Source: Streptomyces sp. HNM0575
GTDB lineage: Bacteria; Actinomycetota; Actinomycetes; Streptomycetales; Streptomycetaceae
NCBI RefSeq assembly: GCF_012726265.1
Contig: NZ_JAASAG010000010.1
Coordinates: 62,001-126,000, forward strand
Direction of reading: 5' to 3'
DNA length: 64,000 nucleotides
A program made the translations under genes and the position numbers. Within the stretch, counting starts at the first letter, position 1. Each line of letters opens with the position of its first letter. Shown in pieces: positions 9,287 to 17,579 of this stretch. Under the pieces are notes generated by a model that did not search any database, was not told the origin of the DNA, and saw nothing but the letters and a program-made list of their open reading frames with translations.

Positions 9287-9778
9287 TTGGAGTTCGACGT
9301 CGTCATCGAGATCCCGAAGGGTTCGCGGAACAAGTACGAGGTGGACCACGAGACCGGCCGCATCCGTCTGGACCGGCACCTGTTCACCTCGACCGTGTAC
9401 CCCGCCGACTACGGCTTCGTCGACCACACCCTCGGCGAGGACGGCGACCCGCTGGACGCGCTCGTGCTGCTCGATGAACCCACCTTTCCCGGATGCATCA
9501 TCAAGTCCCGCGCCATCGGCATGTTCCGGATGACGGACGAGGCCGGGGGCGACGACAAGCTGCTGTGCGTGCCGGCGTCCGATCCGCGCATGGAGCATCT
9601 GCGGGACATCCACCACGTCAGCGAGTTCGACCGGCTGGAGATCCAGCACTTCTTCGAGGTCTACAAGGACCTGGAGCCCGGCAAGTCCGTCGAGGGGGCG
9701 AACTGGGTCGGACGTGCCGAGGCCGAGGCCGAGGTCGAGGCGTCGATCAAGCGGCTTGAGGCGCACGGCGACCACTGA
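9287..9778 (+). CDS. ppa: Inorganic pyrophosphatase
   Basis: Soluble family I pyrophosphatase hydrolyses PPi to phosphate, pulling biosynthetic reactions forward. The 163-aa sequence has VVIEIPKGSRNKYEVD, the signature DGDPLDALVL with its metal-binding aspartates, and VYPADYGFVDHTL. I chose the TTG at 9287, giving LEFDVVIEIPK, because a GAGGAG ribosome site lies 6-7 bp upstream and family members start there. An ATG at 9263 would add eight atypical residues. A strong terminator hairpin follows at 9829. Confidence 0.97.
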   Translation: MEFDVVIEIPKGSRNKYEVDHETGRIRLDRHLFTSTVYPADYGFVDHTLGEDGDPLDALVLLDEPTFPGCIIKSRAIGMFRMTDEAGGDDKLLCVPASDPRMEHLRDIHHVSEFDRLEIQHFFEVYKDLEPGKSVEGANWVGRAEAEAEVEASIKRLEAHGDH

Positions 9779-9828
9779 AGCACCGAATCCGGCCGCCGGC
9801 GAGCGGGAGCGTACGAACGGTGCAAGCG

Positions 9829-9863
9829 CGAAGGGTGCGCCCCGGTGAGGGGCGCACCCTTCG
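9829..9863. terminator. Hairpin terminator between ppa and the ThrE-type exporter gene
   Basis: CGAAGGGTGCGCCCC and GGGGCGCACCCTTCG form a perfect 15-bp stem around a GGTGA loop. The two flanking genes converge here, so it can act on both strands. There is no long T tract, which is common in Streptomyces. Confidence 0.9.
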
Positions 9864-9960
9864 TGTGTCCGGGGTCGGTCCGGGCTGCTTCAAGATCCCG
9901 CGCCCCCAACTGCGCGGGCCCGCCCGGGAGTCCGTGCGGCCGGCGTCGTGGCCGGTGCGG

Positions 9961-11616
9961 CTAGAAGCCGCGGGTGCGCTTGGCCGCGCGGCGGCCCGGC
10001 AGCGGCGTCTCGACTCCGGGGCTCTTGATGAACAGCCGTGCCAACTCGCCGCCGAGGTTGACGCCGATGGCGATGGCCAGCGCGAGGGCCGCGGCCCTGG
10101 AGAGGCTGAGGATGCCCTCGTCGATGTGGCCCTGCGCGATGTTGAGCAGTCCGAAGTACGTGGCGCTACCGGGCAGCAGCGGTCCGATGGCCGCGGTGAT
10201 GTACGGCAGTGACGAAGCGAACTGGTAGCGGGACATCAACTGCCCGAAGAGGCCCACCAGTCCGGCCGCGGCGACGGTCGCGGGCACGGTGTCCACGTTG
10301 ACCGGATCGTTCGTCAGGGCGCCGTAGATCAGCCAGGCCACCCCGCCGTTGAGGGTGGCCAGCAGCACGGTGTGACGTTCCTGCTGGAGCAGCAGGCAGA
10401 AGGCGAGCGCCAGCAGCATCGCCGCGAAGAGCTGGGTCACGGGGCGCGGGTCGCCTTGTGTGCTCTCCGGGGTCAGCTCCGCGCCCAGTTTGGAACCCAC
10501 GTACAGCATCACGAGCACGCCGCCGACGATGCCGACGACGAGGTAGACGACCTCCAGCAGGCGGGCGGCGGCGGTGATGTAGAAGCCGGTCAGCCCGTCG
10601 TGCACGGCCGCGACCAGCGCCCGTCCCGGGATCAGCGCGAAGAGGCCACCGGTGATGACGGCGGCGGCCTTGAGCTTCGTGTCGTTCGACGAGCCCACGA
10701 CGGCCACCACGACGCCCATCGCGGCGGGCGGCACGGCGGCCACGGCGAACTGGTAGAACTCCGGCAGCCCGCGCCCCGCGCACAGCCACGCGAGCCGGTC
10801 GCCGAGCATCGCCCCGATCGCCGCCAGCAGGAAGACGAGCCCGTCGCCGCCGACGAGCAGCGAGGCGGCGCCGGAGAGGGTGCCGCTGGCGAGCGTCAGG
10901 GCGTTCTTGGAGTACGGGTGGCGGTTGCGGCGTATGGCGGCGAGACGCCGGTAGGACTCCTCCAGCGTGATGTCGCCCTTGGTGATGTCGTCGACGAGCC
11001 GGAAGACGGCTGCGAGACGCGTGTAGTCCGTGCCGCGGCGGCGCACGGTGCGGCCGACCGTCACCGGGTCGTCGACGAGCGACGGCTGGTGGGTGATGGA
11101 GATCAGCGTGAACGTGACGGTGGGCTCGCAGCGGTCCAGCCCGAACGCGTGGGCCACGCCGAACATCGCCGCCTCGACGTCCTCGGCGCCCTCGCCGCCC
11201 GCGAGCAGCAGCTCGCCGATGCGGAGCGTGAGGTCCAGCACGCGGGGCACGGCCGGGCCGGACTCGACGTCCTCGGAGCGGCTCGACCGCTCCGGGGCCG
11301 GACGCTCCGCGAGCGGCATGCGGATCATCGTCCGCATCCGGTCCTGCCAGGGCACGCCCGGCTTGACCAGCGAGACCCTCGGGATGCCCTCGGGCGGTGT
11401 GAACGCGCTGCCGAAATCCGTCGGCGGCGACGTCAACAACCCTTCCGGTACGGCGAATTCGGAGGTGGGCTGATCGTCGTCGGGTATGGGCGGCAGCGGC
11501 ATGCCCGCGGGCGGTGTGAACGCGCTGCGGACCTCGTCGGCCAGGTGCTGCCGCACCTCCTCGGAGGAATCCCCGTTCTCGGCCGACCGGCCGTTCCGCT
11601 TCGGCTCCCCGACCAC
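9961..11616 (-). CDS. Threonine/serine exporter family membrane protein (ThrE-like)
   Basis: This 551-aa protein has a disordered N-terminus containing two imperfect copies of a motif (SAFTPPAGMPLPPI / SAFTPPEGIPRVSL). A soluble DUF1212/ThrE domain (residues about 110-250) follows, beginning LDLTLRIGELLLAGGEGAEDVE. About ten membrane helices complete the protein, covering both the ThrE and ThrE_2 portions. The family is known for proton-driven export of threonine or serine, but the substrate of this copy is not shown. The GTG start follows a GGGAG site. It is convergent with ppa. Confidence 0.88.
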   Translation of the reverse strand: MVGEPKRNGRSAENGDSSEEVRQHLADEVRSAFTPPAGMPLPPIPDDDQPTSEFAVPEGLLTSPPTDFGSAFTPPEGIPRVSLVKPGVPWQDRMRTMIRMPLAERPAPERSSRSEDVESGPAVPRVLDLTLRIGELLLAGGEGAEDVEAAMFGVAHAFGLDRCEPTVTFTLISITHQPSLVDDPVTVGRTVRRRGTDYTRLAAVFRLVDDITKGDITLEESYRRLAAIRRNRHPYSKNALTLASGTLSGAASLLVGGDGLVFLLAAIGAMLGDRLAWLCAGRGLPEFYQFAVAAVPPAAMGVVVAVVGSSNDTKLKAAAVITGGLFALIPGRALVAAVHDGLTGFYITAAARLLEVVYLVVGIVGGVLVMLYVGSKLGAELTPESTQGDPRPVTQLFAAMLLALAFCLLLQQERHTVLLATLNGGVAWLIYGALTNDPVNVDTVPATVAAAGLVGLFGQLMSRYQFASSLPYITAAIGPLLPGSATYFGLLNIAQGHIDEGILSLSRAAALALAIAIGVNLGGELARLFIKSPGVETPLPGRRAAKRTRGF

Positions 11617-11845
11617 TTCGTGCCCGCTCCCTCACACTTGCGTCCGCGGCCTCGGCCCGCTTACGCCCGATGGACCGAAGCATAAGGTCGCTCCCGTACA
11701 GGGGTCCCGGTCAGGGTGCCCGTACGAGCCCGTCCGACACGCCTGCGACGGTACGGGCGGAGACGGACGGAGGCGAACGCCGGTGGGGGCAGGAGGGGGC
11801 ACGGGTGGGAACGACGCGTGCACCGGCCGGAGTTGACGGACGGGC

Positions 11846-12466
11846 TCACTTCCCGGCGTACGGGTTCTGCGCGCCGGGCGGCAGCACGTCCACCCCGCGC
11901 TCGCCTTCGCCCGCCATCACGAACGCACCGTCCTCCAGCCGTTCCACCAGGCCCCGCGCCCACTGGGCGCCGCTGTCCGCGTTGTGCACCCAGAGCTTCA
12001 TGATCTCGCCGATGTGGCCCCACTCCTCGGGGGTGGACTCGTCGGGCGTCCAGTGCCGGGTGACCTCCCGGCGCCACTCCTCCAGGGCCGCGATGCGCTT
12101 CTTCAGCAGCGCGATCGCCTCCTCGCGCGGCAGGTCGACGAGGAAGCCGACGCCCGAGGTGAGCATGTCCTGCTTCTCGTCGATCGCCGTGAGCGCGTGC
12201 CGCAGCAGGCTCATGAACTCGATCTCGCCGGCGTCCGTCAGCTCGTACTGCGTGCGGGGCGGTCCGCCCGCCGTGCTCGGCGCGGTCTCGTACGGGCGGA
12301 GCAGGCCCTGCTTGGCCAGCTGCTTGAGGGCGTGGTAGATCGAGCCGGGCTTGGCGTTGGACCACTCGTGGGCGCCCCAGAACTCCAGGTCGTTGCGGAC
12401 CATGTAGCCGTGTGCCCGTCCGTGCTGGCGCACCGCTCCCAGCACCAGCAGCCGGATCGCCGACAT
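11846..12466 (-). CDS. PadR family transcriptional regulator
   Basis: This 206-aa regulator has an N-terminal winged helix (MSAIRLLVLGAVRQHGRAHGYMVRNDLE, then SIYHALKQLAKQGLLR and the wing TQYELTDAG). A C-terminal helical Vir_act_alpha_C-like domain (EEAIALLKKRIAALEEWRR) serves dimerisation. I used the ATG at 12466 because the family begins with this hydrophobic helix; an upstream GTG at 12496 would add ten residues. The target is unknown. A DinB-like gene lies upstream on the same strand. Confidence 0.92.
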   Translation of the reverse strand: MSAIRLLVLGAVRQHGRAHGYMVRNDLEFWGAHEWSNAKPGSIYHALKQLAKQGLLRPYETAPSTAGGPPRTQYELTDAGEIEFMSLLRHALTAIDEKQDMLTSGVGFLVDLPREEAIALLKKRIAALEEWRREVTRHWTPDESTPEEWGHIGEIMKLWVHNADSGAQWARGLVERLEDGAFVMAGEGERGVDVLPPGAQNPYAGK

Positions 12467-12634
12467 CGTCTCCCTCTCGCCCTCCGGCACGCACACGCCG
12501 CGTGCCTCGCGGGGCGTGCCTCGCGCCGTGCGCCGTACGGCTCGGGCGTCGCGCCGGGCGCGCCCGCGCCGCCGCCAGCCTAGACGGGCGGTACGCGGGC
12601 TTCGCCGCAGGCGTCGGGGAGACGGAACCCCCGG

Positions 12635-13219
12635 CTACTTCAGGGGCTCGCTGCCGAAGGCGGCCCAGTCCGGCTCCGGCATCGCACCCGTCTCGAAGAC
12701 GAGGTCGAAGGCGCCCTTGCCGTCGATGCTCTCCCGGATGACGTCGGCGTGGCCCGCGTGCCGGGCGGTCTCCTCGATGAGATGCAGGAGCCCGTACTGC
12801 CAGGAGCGCTTGCCGCCCTCGTCCCACGGGACCTTCGGGGAGTCGAACGTCTCGTCCAGGGAGCCGATGGCGAGCACGGCCGCGTCGGTCTCCCGCGCGG
12901 CCCGGCTGTACAGGTCGAGCAGCGACTCGACCGTCTCGTCCTCGTGCGGCGTGAAGCTGTCCTGCCACTGGGCGGCCTCCGCCGCGAAGTCGTAATCCGC
13001 GCCGTCCGCCTGGAACTTGCGGAGCCAGCCGCGCTCCCCGTACGCCACGTGCTTGAGCACCCCGGCGAGCGAGAGCGCACTGGCGGAGGGGACGCTGCGC
13101 GCCTGCTCCTCGGTCAGGCCGTGCAGCGCCCGCCGGATCCCGCCGCGCTGGGCTTCGAGATATGCGAGGAGTGCACCGCGCTCGTCTCCGGGGGCCTCGG
13201 GCTTCACGACTACGGGCAT
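12635..13219 (-). CDS. DinB/DUF664 family protein
   Basis: This 194-aa four-helix-bundle protein is of the DinB/DUF664 superfamily. Conserved histidine positions typical of the metal site are in LAGVLKHVAYGERGWL and LLHLIEETARHAGHADVIRE. Some relatives are mycothiol- or bacillithiol-dependent transferases, but most are uncharacterised, so the reaction is not predicted. The ATG at 13219 has GGAAGG about 8 bp upstream, which favours it over the GTG at 13228. Confidence 0.87.
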   Translation of the reverse strand: MPVVVKPEAPGDERGALLAYLEAQRGGIRRALHGLTEEQARSVPSASALSLAGVLKHVAYGERGWLRKFQADGADYDFAAEAAQWQDSFTPHEDETVESLLDLYSRAARETDAAVLAIGSLDETFDSPKVPWDEGGKRSWQYGLLHLIEETARHAGHADVIRESIDGKGAFDLVFETGAMPEPDWAAFGSEPLK

Positions 13220-13410
13220 GGTCGTCACCTTCCGTCAGGAGCCGCCCGGTCCGGCGTCTCTCGGTGTGACCACCACGCTATGAAGGCTTGCGGTCAGGCC
13301 GTGTCCTCAAGCGTTTCCGGGTGTCCCGGGTCCCGGTCGCACCATGCGCGGAGCCCGCGTTGAGGGATCGTGCGCGGAGCCCGCGTTGAGGGACCCCGCT
13401 CAGGCCGCGT

Positions 13411-14868
13411 TCAGAAGGGGAAACCGCTGCGGTCGTGCTGGATGGAGATCCACTTCGTGGTGGTGAACGCGTCCACCATCTGCTCGCCGTTGAGCCTGCC
13501 CAGGCCGGAGTTCTTCTCGCCGCCGAACGGGACGATGGGCTCGTCGGCCACCGTCGTGTCGTTGATGTGCACCATGCCGGTGTCGATCCGGTGGGCCACG
13601 CGCAGGCCCCGGTCGATGTTGCCGGTGTGCACGGCGCCGCCCAATCCGTACGGGGTGTCGTTGGCGACCCGCACGGCCTCGTCCTCGCCGTCCACCGGGA
13701 TGACGAGGGCGACGGGCCCGAGGATCTCCTCGCGCAGCGCCGGCGATCCGTCGGGCAGGTCCGTGAGCACGCTGGGCGAGACGAGGTTGCCCTGCTTGGT
13801 GCCGCGTACGAGAGCGGTCGCGCCCTCCGCGATGGCGCGCTCCACGAGGGAGTTGACCTTGTCGGCCTGCACGGCGTTGATGAGCGGGCCGATCTGGGTG
13901 TCCGGGTCGCGAGGGTCGCCGACCTTCAGACTCTCTACCTTCGCGGTGAACTTCTCGTTGAACGCCTTGCAGATGTCCTGGTCGACGATGATGCGGTTCG
14001 CCGACATGCACACCTGGCCCTGGTGCACGAAGCGGCTGAAGACGGCGGCGTCCACCGCGTAGTCGAGGTCGGCGTCGTCGAGGACGAGCAGTGCGCTGTT
14101 GCCGCCCATCTCCAGGACCGCCCGCTTGAAGTGCGAGGCGGCGACGGTCGCCACCTGGCGGCCGACCGGCTCCGAACCGGTGAAGGCGATGACCTTCGGC
14201 ACCGGGTGCGAGATGAAGGTGTCGCCGATCTCGGCGGTGTCGCTGATCACGATGTTCAGCAGGCCGGGGGGCAGGCCCGCGTCCTCAAGGATCTTGGCGA
14301 CCAGCGAACCGCCGCACACCGGCGAGTTCTGGTGCGGCTTGAGTACGACGGCGTTGCCCAGCGCGAGGGCCGGCGTGATCGTCTTCATCGAGAGCAGCAG
14401 CGGGAAGTGGTACGGCGTGACGACTCCGACGACCCCCACGGGGACGCGGTGCACGCGGTTCTCCTTGCCGTCGACGGGCGACGGCACGATCCGGCCCTCA
14501 GCACGCAGCGCCAAGTGGACTGTCTCGCGCAGGAATTCCTTGGTCTGGTGGATCTCGATGTCCGCCTTGAGGCGCGTGCCGCCGACCTCGGCGATGAGCG
14601 CCTCGCTGATCTCCTGCTCGTTGTCCTCGATGATGCGGATCGCACGCTCGAAGACCTGCCGTCTCGTGTACGGGTTGGTCTTCGCCCACTCGCGCTGGTG
14701 CCTCTCGGCCGCGCGGTAGGCGTGGTCGACCTCCTCGGCCGTTGCGACCGTGATGGAGGCGAGCTTCTCGTCGTTGTACGGATCGAAGTCGATGACGTCC
14801 CAGGAGCCGCTGCCCTGGCACCACTGGCCGTCTATGTACTGAAGCGCCAGGTCCGTGAAGTAGGACAT
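13411..14868 (-). CDS. NAD(P)-dependent aldehyde dehydrogenase
   Basis: This 485-aa enzyme of the ALDH superfamily oxidises aldehydes to acids. It has the cofactor segment PYHFPLLLSMKTITPALALGN, the motif GSEPVGRQVA, the general-base glutamate in LEMGGNSALLVL, and the nucleophilic cysteine in HQGQVCMSANR. Later family motifs are EILGPVALVIPVD and PFGGEKNSGLGR. The overall pattern resembles benzaldehyde/vanillin dehydrogenases, but the substrate cannot be fixed from sequence. GAAGGA precedes the chosen ATG. Confidence 0.94.
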   Translation of the reverse strand: MSYFTDLALQYIDGQWCQGSGSWDVIDFDPYNDEKLASITVATAEEVDHAYRAAERHQREWAKTNPYTRRQVFERAIRIIEDNEQEISEALIAEVGGTRLKADIEIHQTKEFLRETVHLALRAEGRIVPSPVDGKENRVHRVPVGVVGVVTPYHFPLLLSMKTITPALALGNAVVLKPHQNSPVCGGSLVAKILEDAGLPPGLLNIVISDTAEIGDTFISHPVPKVIAFTGSEPVGRQVATVAASHFKRAVLEMGGNSALLVLDDADLDYAVDAAVFSRFVHQGQVCMSANRIIVDQDICKAFNEKFTAKVESLKVGDPRDPDTQIGPLINAVQADKVNSLVERAIAEGATALVRGTKQGNLVSPSVLTDLPDGSPALREEILGPVALVIPVDGEDEAVRVANDTPYGLGGAVHTGNIDRGLRVAHRIDTGMVHINDTTVADEPIVPFGGEKNSGLGRLNGEQMVDAFTTTKWISIQHDRSGFPF

Positions 14869-14965
14869 GTCATTCCTTCGTGGGGCAGGAACAAGCTGAG
14901 CGATGCCGCCTGGGGCCGCAGCACAGCACAACTCCGTACTGATAACTGGTCATCGTACTTGCAAT

Positions 14966-15871
14966 TCAGTCGAGTTGGCGGATTGCCAGCAGATGGTCGC
15001 GCGTACGCGACGGGGAGAGGCTGTCCTTCACCAATCGGCTCAACACCTGGTCATAGTGAGCGACTTCGTCTTTCTTGTCCAGGTAAAGAGCACTGGTCAG
15101 CTGCTCCAGATAAACCACGTCGTTGAGATCTGACTCCGGGAAACGCAGCAGCGTGAAGGCGCCACTCTCGGCCGGATGCCCGCCCAGCTCGAACGGGACC
15201 ACCTGGACGGTGATGTTCGGGGCCTCCGACACGTCGGCGAGATGACGCAGCTGAGCGTCCATGATCGCGTGGGAGCCGAACGGCCGGCGCAGCGCCGCCT
15301 CGTCGAGGATGCAGAGGAAGTTCGGGGCGTTCTCACCGAGGAGCAGCTTCTGCCGCTCGACCCGGAGGGCCACGCGCCGCTCGACCTCGTCCTGCGGGAT
15401 GTGGCTCTGGTGGCCCGCGGTGACCACTGCCTGCGCATACTCCGCCGTCTGCAACAGCCCGTGCACGAACTGCACTTCGTAGGTGTTGATGTGCGAGGCG
15501 GAGCCCTCGAGGCCGACGTACGTCTGGAACCAGCCGGGCAGCACATCGCTGTAGCTGTGCCACCACCCGGCTATGCTCGAATCTCTGGCGAGCCCGAGCA
15601 GCGGCTCGCGCTCGGTGTCGTCGACCACTCCGTAGAGCGTCAGCAGGTCGGCCACATCGCGGGCCTTGAAGCTCACACGGCCCAACTCCATTCTGCTGAT
15701 CTTGGATTCGGACGCCCTGATCGAATAACCGGCGGCCTCGCGGGTGACGCCGCACGCCTCACGGAGGCGGCGGAGCTGAGACCCGAGCAGAATGCGCCGC
15801 ACCATCGACCCACTTGAGCCACTCGCCCCGATTGCGCCGCCGCTCGCACCCATTGCCGGTTGTGTCTCCAT
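14966..15871 (-). CDS. XRE-family regulator with DUF5753 domain
   Basis: This 301-aa protein has a Gly/Ser-rich N-terminus and an HTH_3/XRE DNA-binding domain (residues about 28-85: LGSQLRRLREACGVTREAAG, then SESKISRMELGRVSFKARDV). The C-terminal DUF5753 domain includes WWHSYSDVLPGWFQTYVGLE, the classic start of this domain, and EVQFVHGLLQTAEYA. Streptomyces encode many such regulators, usually beside an anti-sigma-like ATPase and a DUF397 protein, as here. GAAGGG lies 9 bp before the ATG. Promoter repeats are listed at 15934-15992. Confidence 0.95.
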   Translation of the reverse strand: METQPAMGASGGAIGASGSSGSMVRRILLGSQLRRLREACGVTREAAGYSIRASESKISRMELGRVSFKARDVADLLTLYGVVDDTEREPLLGLARDSSIAGWWHSYSDVLPGWFQTYVGLEGSASHINTYEVQFVHGLLQTAEYAQAVVTAGHQSHIPQDEVERRVALRVERQKLLLGENAPNFLCILDEAALRRPFGSHAIMDAQLRHLADVSEAPNITVQVVPFELGGHPAESGAFTLLRFPESDLNDVVYLEQLTSALYLDKKDEVAHYDQVLSRLVKDSLSPSRTRDHLLAIRQLD

Positions 15872-15933
15872 TTCGAGAAACCCTTCACCCTGCTCTGAAG
15901 GAAGTGTGCCATCAATGCGCTTCGTTGCGTGCC

Positions 15934-15992
15934 CGTGTGATTACACACGATCGAAAGTCTCTCGTGCACGTGCATCTGCCCTTGCATCTGCC
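15934..15992. promoter_or_regulatory. Repeat elements between divergent XRE and ATPase genes
   Basis: The divergent intergenic region holds an inverted repeat CGTGTG-ATTA-CACACG (15934-15949). Next come the palindromic decamer TGCACGTGCA (15965-15974) and two direct copies of TGCATCTGCC (15971 and 15983). The same decamer and a related TGCATGTGCC occur upstream of the DUF397 gene, suggesting shared operators. Binding is inferred. Confidence 0.5.
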
Positions 15993-16154
15993 GAGAGCAT
16001 TGGGAACCATGGGGATCGCACAAGTGCGCTGCATGCCAGCCCAGTTGTGGCACACGGGGAACGGCGTACGAGGAACAGCGAGACCCATCGGGACAGCAAG
16101 CCGACCGGATCCACACAGGATCATCACTGCCGCGAACGCCAGGAGTGGCTCGTC

Positions 16155-16739
16155 ATGGGGACCGAAGGATCGACCGTGCTGGAGCCCTTGTGGCGCGGGC
16201 TCCCGCACCTCGACCACTCGACCGTCTCCGGGTCCGCCACGTGTGCGCTGCCCGCGCGCTTCGACGCGGTCAGGGGTGCACGGGACTTCACCCGTGAGAC
16301 TCTTCAACGCTGGCGGCTGGAGGGCGAGTTCGACACGGTCGCGCTGGTCGTCTCCGAGCTGGTGACCAACGCGCTGCGCCACGGGGTGCCGGGTCATGGG
16401 GCCCCGGCCAACGGGGCGTCGGGAAGCGGGGTGCCGGGTCACGGGGTACCGGGTCATGGGATGGAGCCGGTACCCCCGGTCCGGCTGGACCTGATGTGCT
16501 GGGCGGCACGGCTGGTGTGCGCCGTGCGCGACCCGAGCGGTGCGCCGCCGCGGACCATCGACAACTGCACCGAGTACACGGACTTCACGGCCGAGTCGGG
16601 CCGCGGCCTGTGCCTCGTCGAGTCCTTCAGCGACGGCTGGGGCTGGCATCCGCTGACGGGCATGATGCGAGGGAAGGTCGTCTGGGCGCTCTTCCGGCTC
16701 ACGCCGGTGCGGTCCGTGCAGCCGGGCCCGGACAGATAG
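16155..16739 (+). CDS. Anti-sigma-like ATP-binding protein (HATPase_c, RsbW-type)
   Basis: This 194-aa GHKL ATPase domain protein is of the kind that accompanies XRE/DUF397 genes in Streptomyces. The N-box is VALVVSELVTNALRHG. The G1 region is VCAVRDPSGAPP and the G2-like part ESGRGLCLVESFSDGWGW. A 26-residue Gly/His/Pro repeat (VPGHGAPANG..VPGHGVPGHG) is inserted right after the N-box and is encoded by GGGTCATGGG-type DNA repeats. The ATG has AGGAG 9 bp upstream. A role as kinase or anti-sigma factor is the family expectation only. Confidence 0.88.
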   Translation: MGTEGSTVLEPLWRGLPHLDHSTVSGSATCALPARFDAVRGARDFTRETLQRWRLEGEFDTVALVVSELVTNALRHGVPGHGAPANGASGSGVPGHGVPGHGMEPVPPVRLDLMCWAARLVCAVRDPSGAPPRTIDNCTEYTDFTAESGRGLCLVESFSDGWGWHPLTGMMRGKVVWALFRLTPVRSVQPGPDR

Positions 16740-16979
16740 CGCGGCGCCGGGCGCAGGTCCGGACGACGTGCGCGGCGTACGGGCGGGACGTGGGGTCCCG
16801 TACCGGACGGCGGCTCAAGTCCCGTACCTGCTGGGTGATTTCGGGTGACCGTGGGGTTACGGCGTCGCTGACTCCGTGGGTACGGACGGCTGACGCGCGG
16901 TGGATTCGCATGCGTTCGGCTCAACCTCGGCGGCGGGACGTGCGTCTTCCCGGTCGGCCCCGGTGCCGCCGCGGCGGGG

Positions 16980-17219
16980 TCAGTCCTGTACGAGGTGGTC
17001 GAACTCCCCGTCCTTGATGCCGAGGAGCATCGCTTCGATCTCGGCGGGCGTGTAGACGAGCGCCGGTCCGTCCGGGAAGCGGGAGTTCCGTACGGCGATG
17101 TCGCCGCCCGGAAGCCTTGCGAACTCCACGCAGGTGCCCTGCGAGTTGCTGTGCCGGCTCTTCTGCCACTCGGCCCCGTGCAGGTCCCTGGCGGCCATGC
17201 CGTTGTACGGGTGAGGCAC
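16980..17219 (-). CDS. DUF397 domain protein
   Basis: This 79-aa protein has the hallmark WQKSRHSNSQGTCVEFA, followed by IAVRNSRFPDGPALVYTPAE, typical of DUF397. In Streptomyces these small proteins act with a neighbouring XRE/DUF5753 regulator and affect development or antibiotic production in studied cases. The start is GTG preceded by GGGAG. It converges with the ATPase gene. Confidence 0.94.
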   Translation of the reverse strand: MPHPYNGMAARDLHGAEWQKSRHSNSQGTCVEFARLPGGDIAVRNSRFPDGPALVYTPAEIEAMLLGIKDGEFDHLVQD

Positions 17220-17313
17220 TTGGATCTCCCGGGCTGGTGCGGTGTGGGGTGTCGCACATTGCGCGGTGTACGGACACCGTCGTCCGTCAACTGCCCTGGA
17301 TCATAACCTCGTT

Positions 17314-17347
17314 CATGTGCCTATGCATGTGCCGATGCACGTGCACG
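17314..17347. promoter_or_regulatory. Iterated TGCA-type repeats upstream of DUF397
   Basis: CATGTGCC, TGCATGTGCC (17324-17333) and the palindrome TGCACGTGCA (17336-17345) lie in series about 100 bp upstream of the DUF397 start. They match the elements upstream of the XRE gene at 15965-15992. The rest of the 360-bp gap to the ABC transporter gene holds only the possible promoter listed next. Confidence 0.5.
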
Positions 17348-17501
17348 ACGCCCTGTCGCTGCGCCATCACAGCCGGTCAAAGCCCCTTGCGGTCCGCTGA
17401 TCGTTCATCACCCGGAGTCCTCTGCGCGGACGTTCACGCGCCGCCGGGGCGACCGGACTCCGCCTCCGCCGGTACACGGGAACACCCGGCCCCCACGGCT
17501 G

Positions 17502-17530
17502 TTGACTTAAAGGTCACTTCAACTTCTACC
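17502..17530 (+). promoter_or_regulatory. Possible promoter of the ABC exporter gene
   Basis: TTGACT (17502-17507) and TCTACC (17525-17530) are separated by 17 bp, about 50 bp upstream of the start codon. The -35 box is good and the -10 box is weak, so this is a tentative call. Confidence 0.4.
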
Positions 17531-17579
17531 GTCGTGGCCGTACCGCACAGCCGCCCCCGCCGAACTCCCGGGAGAGAGC

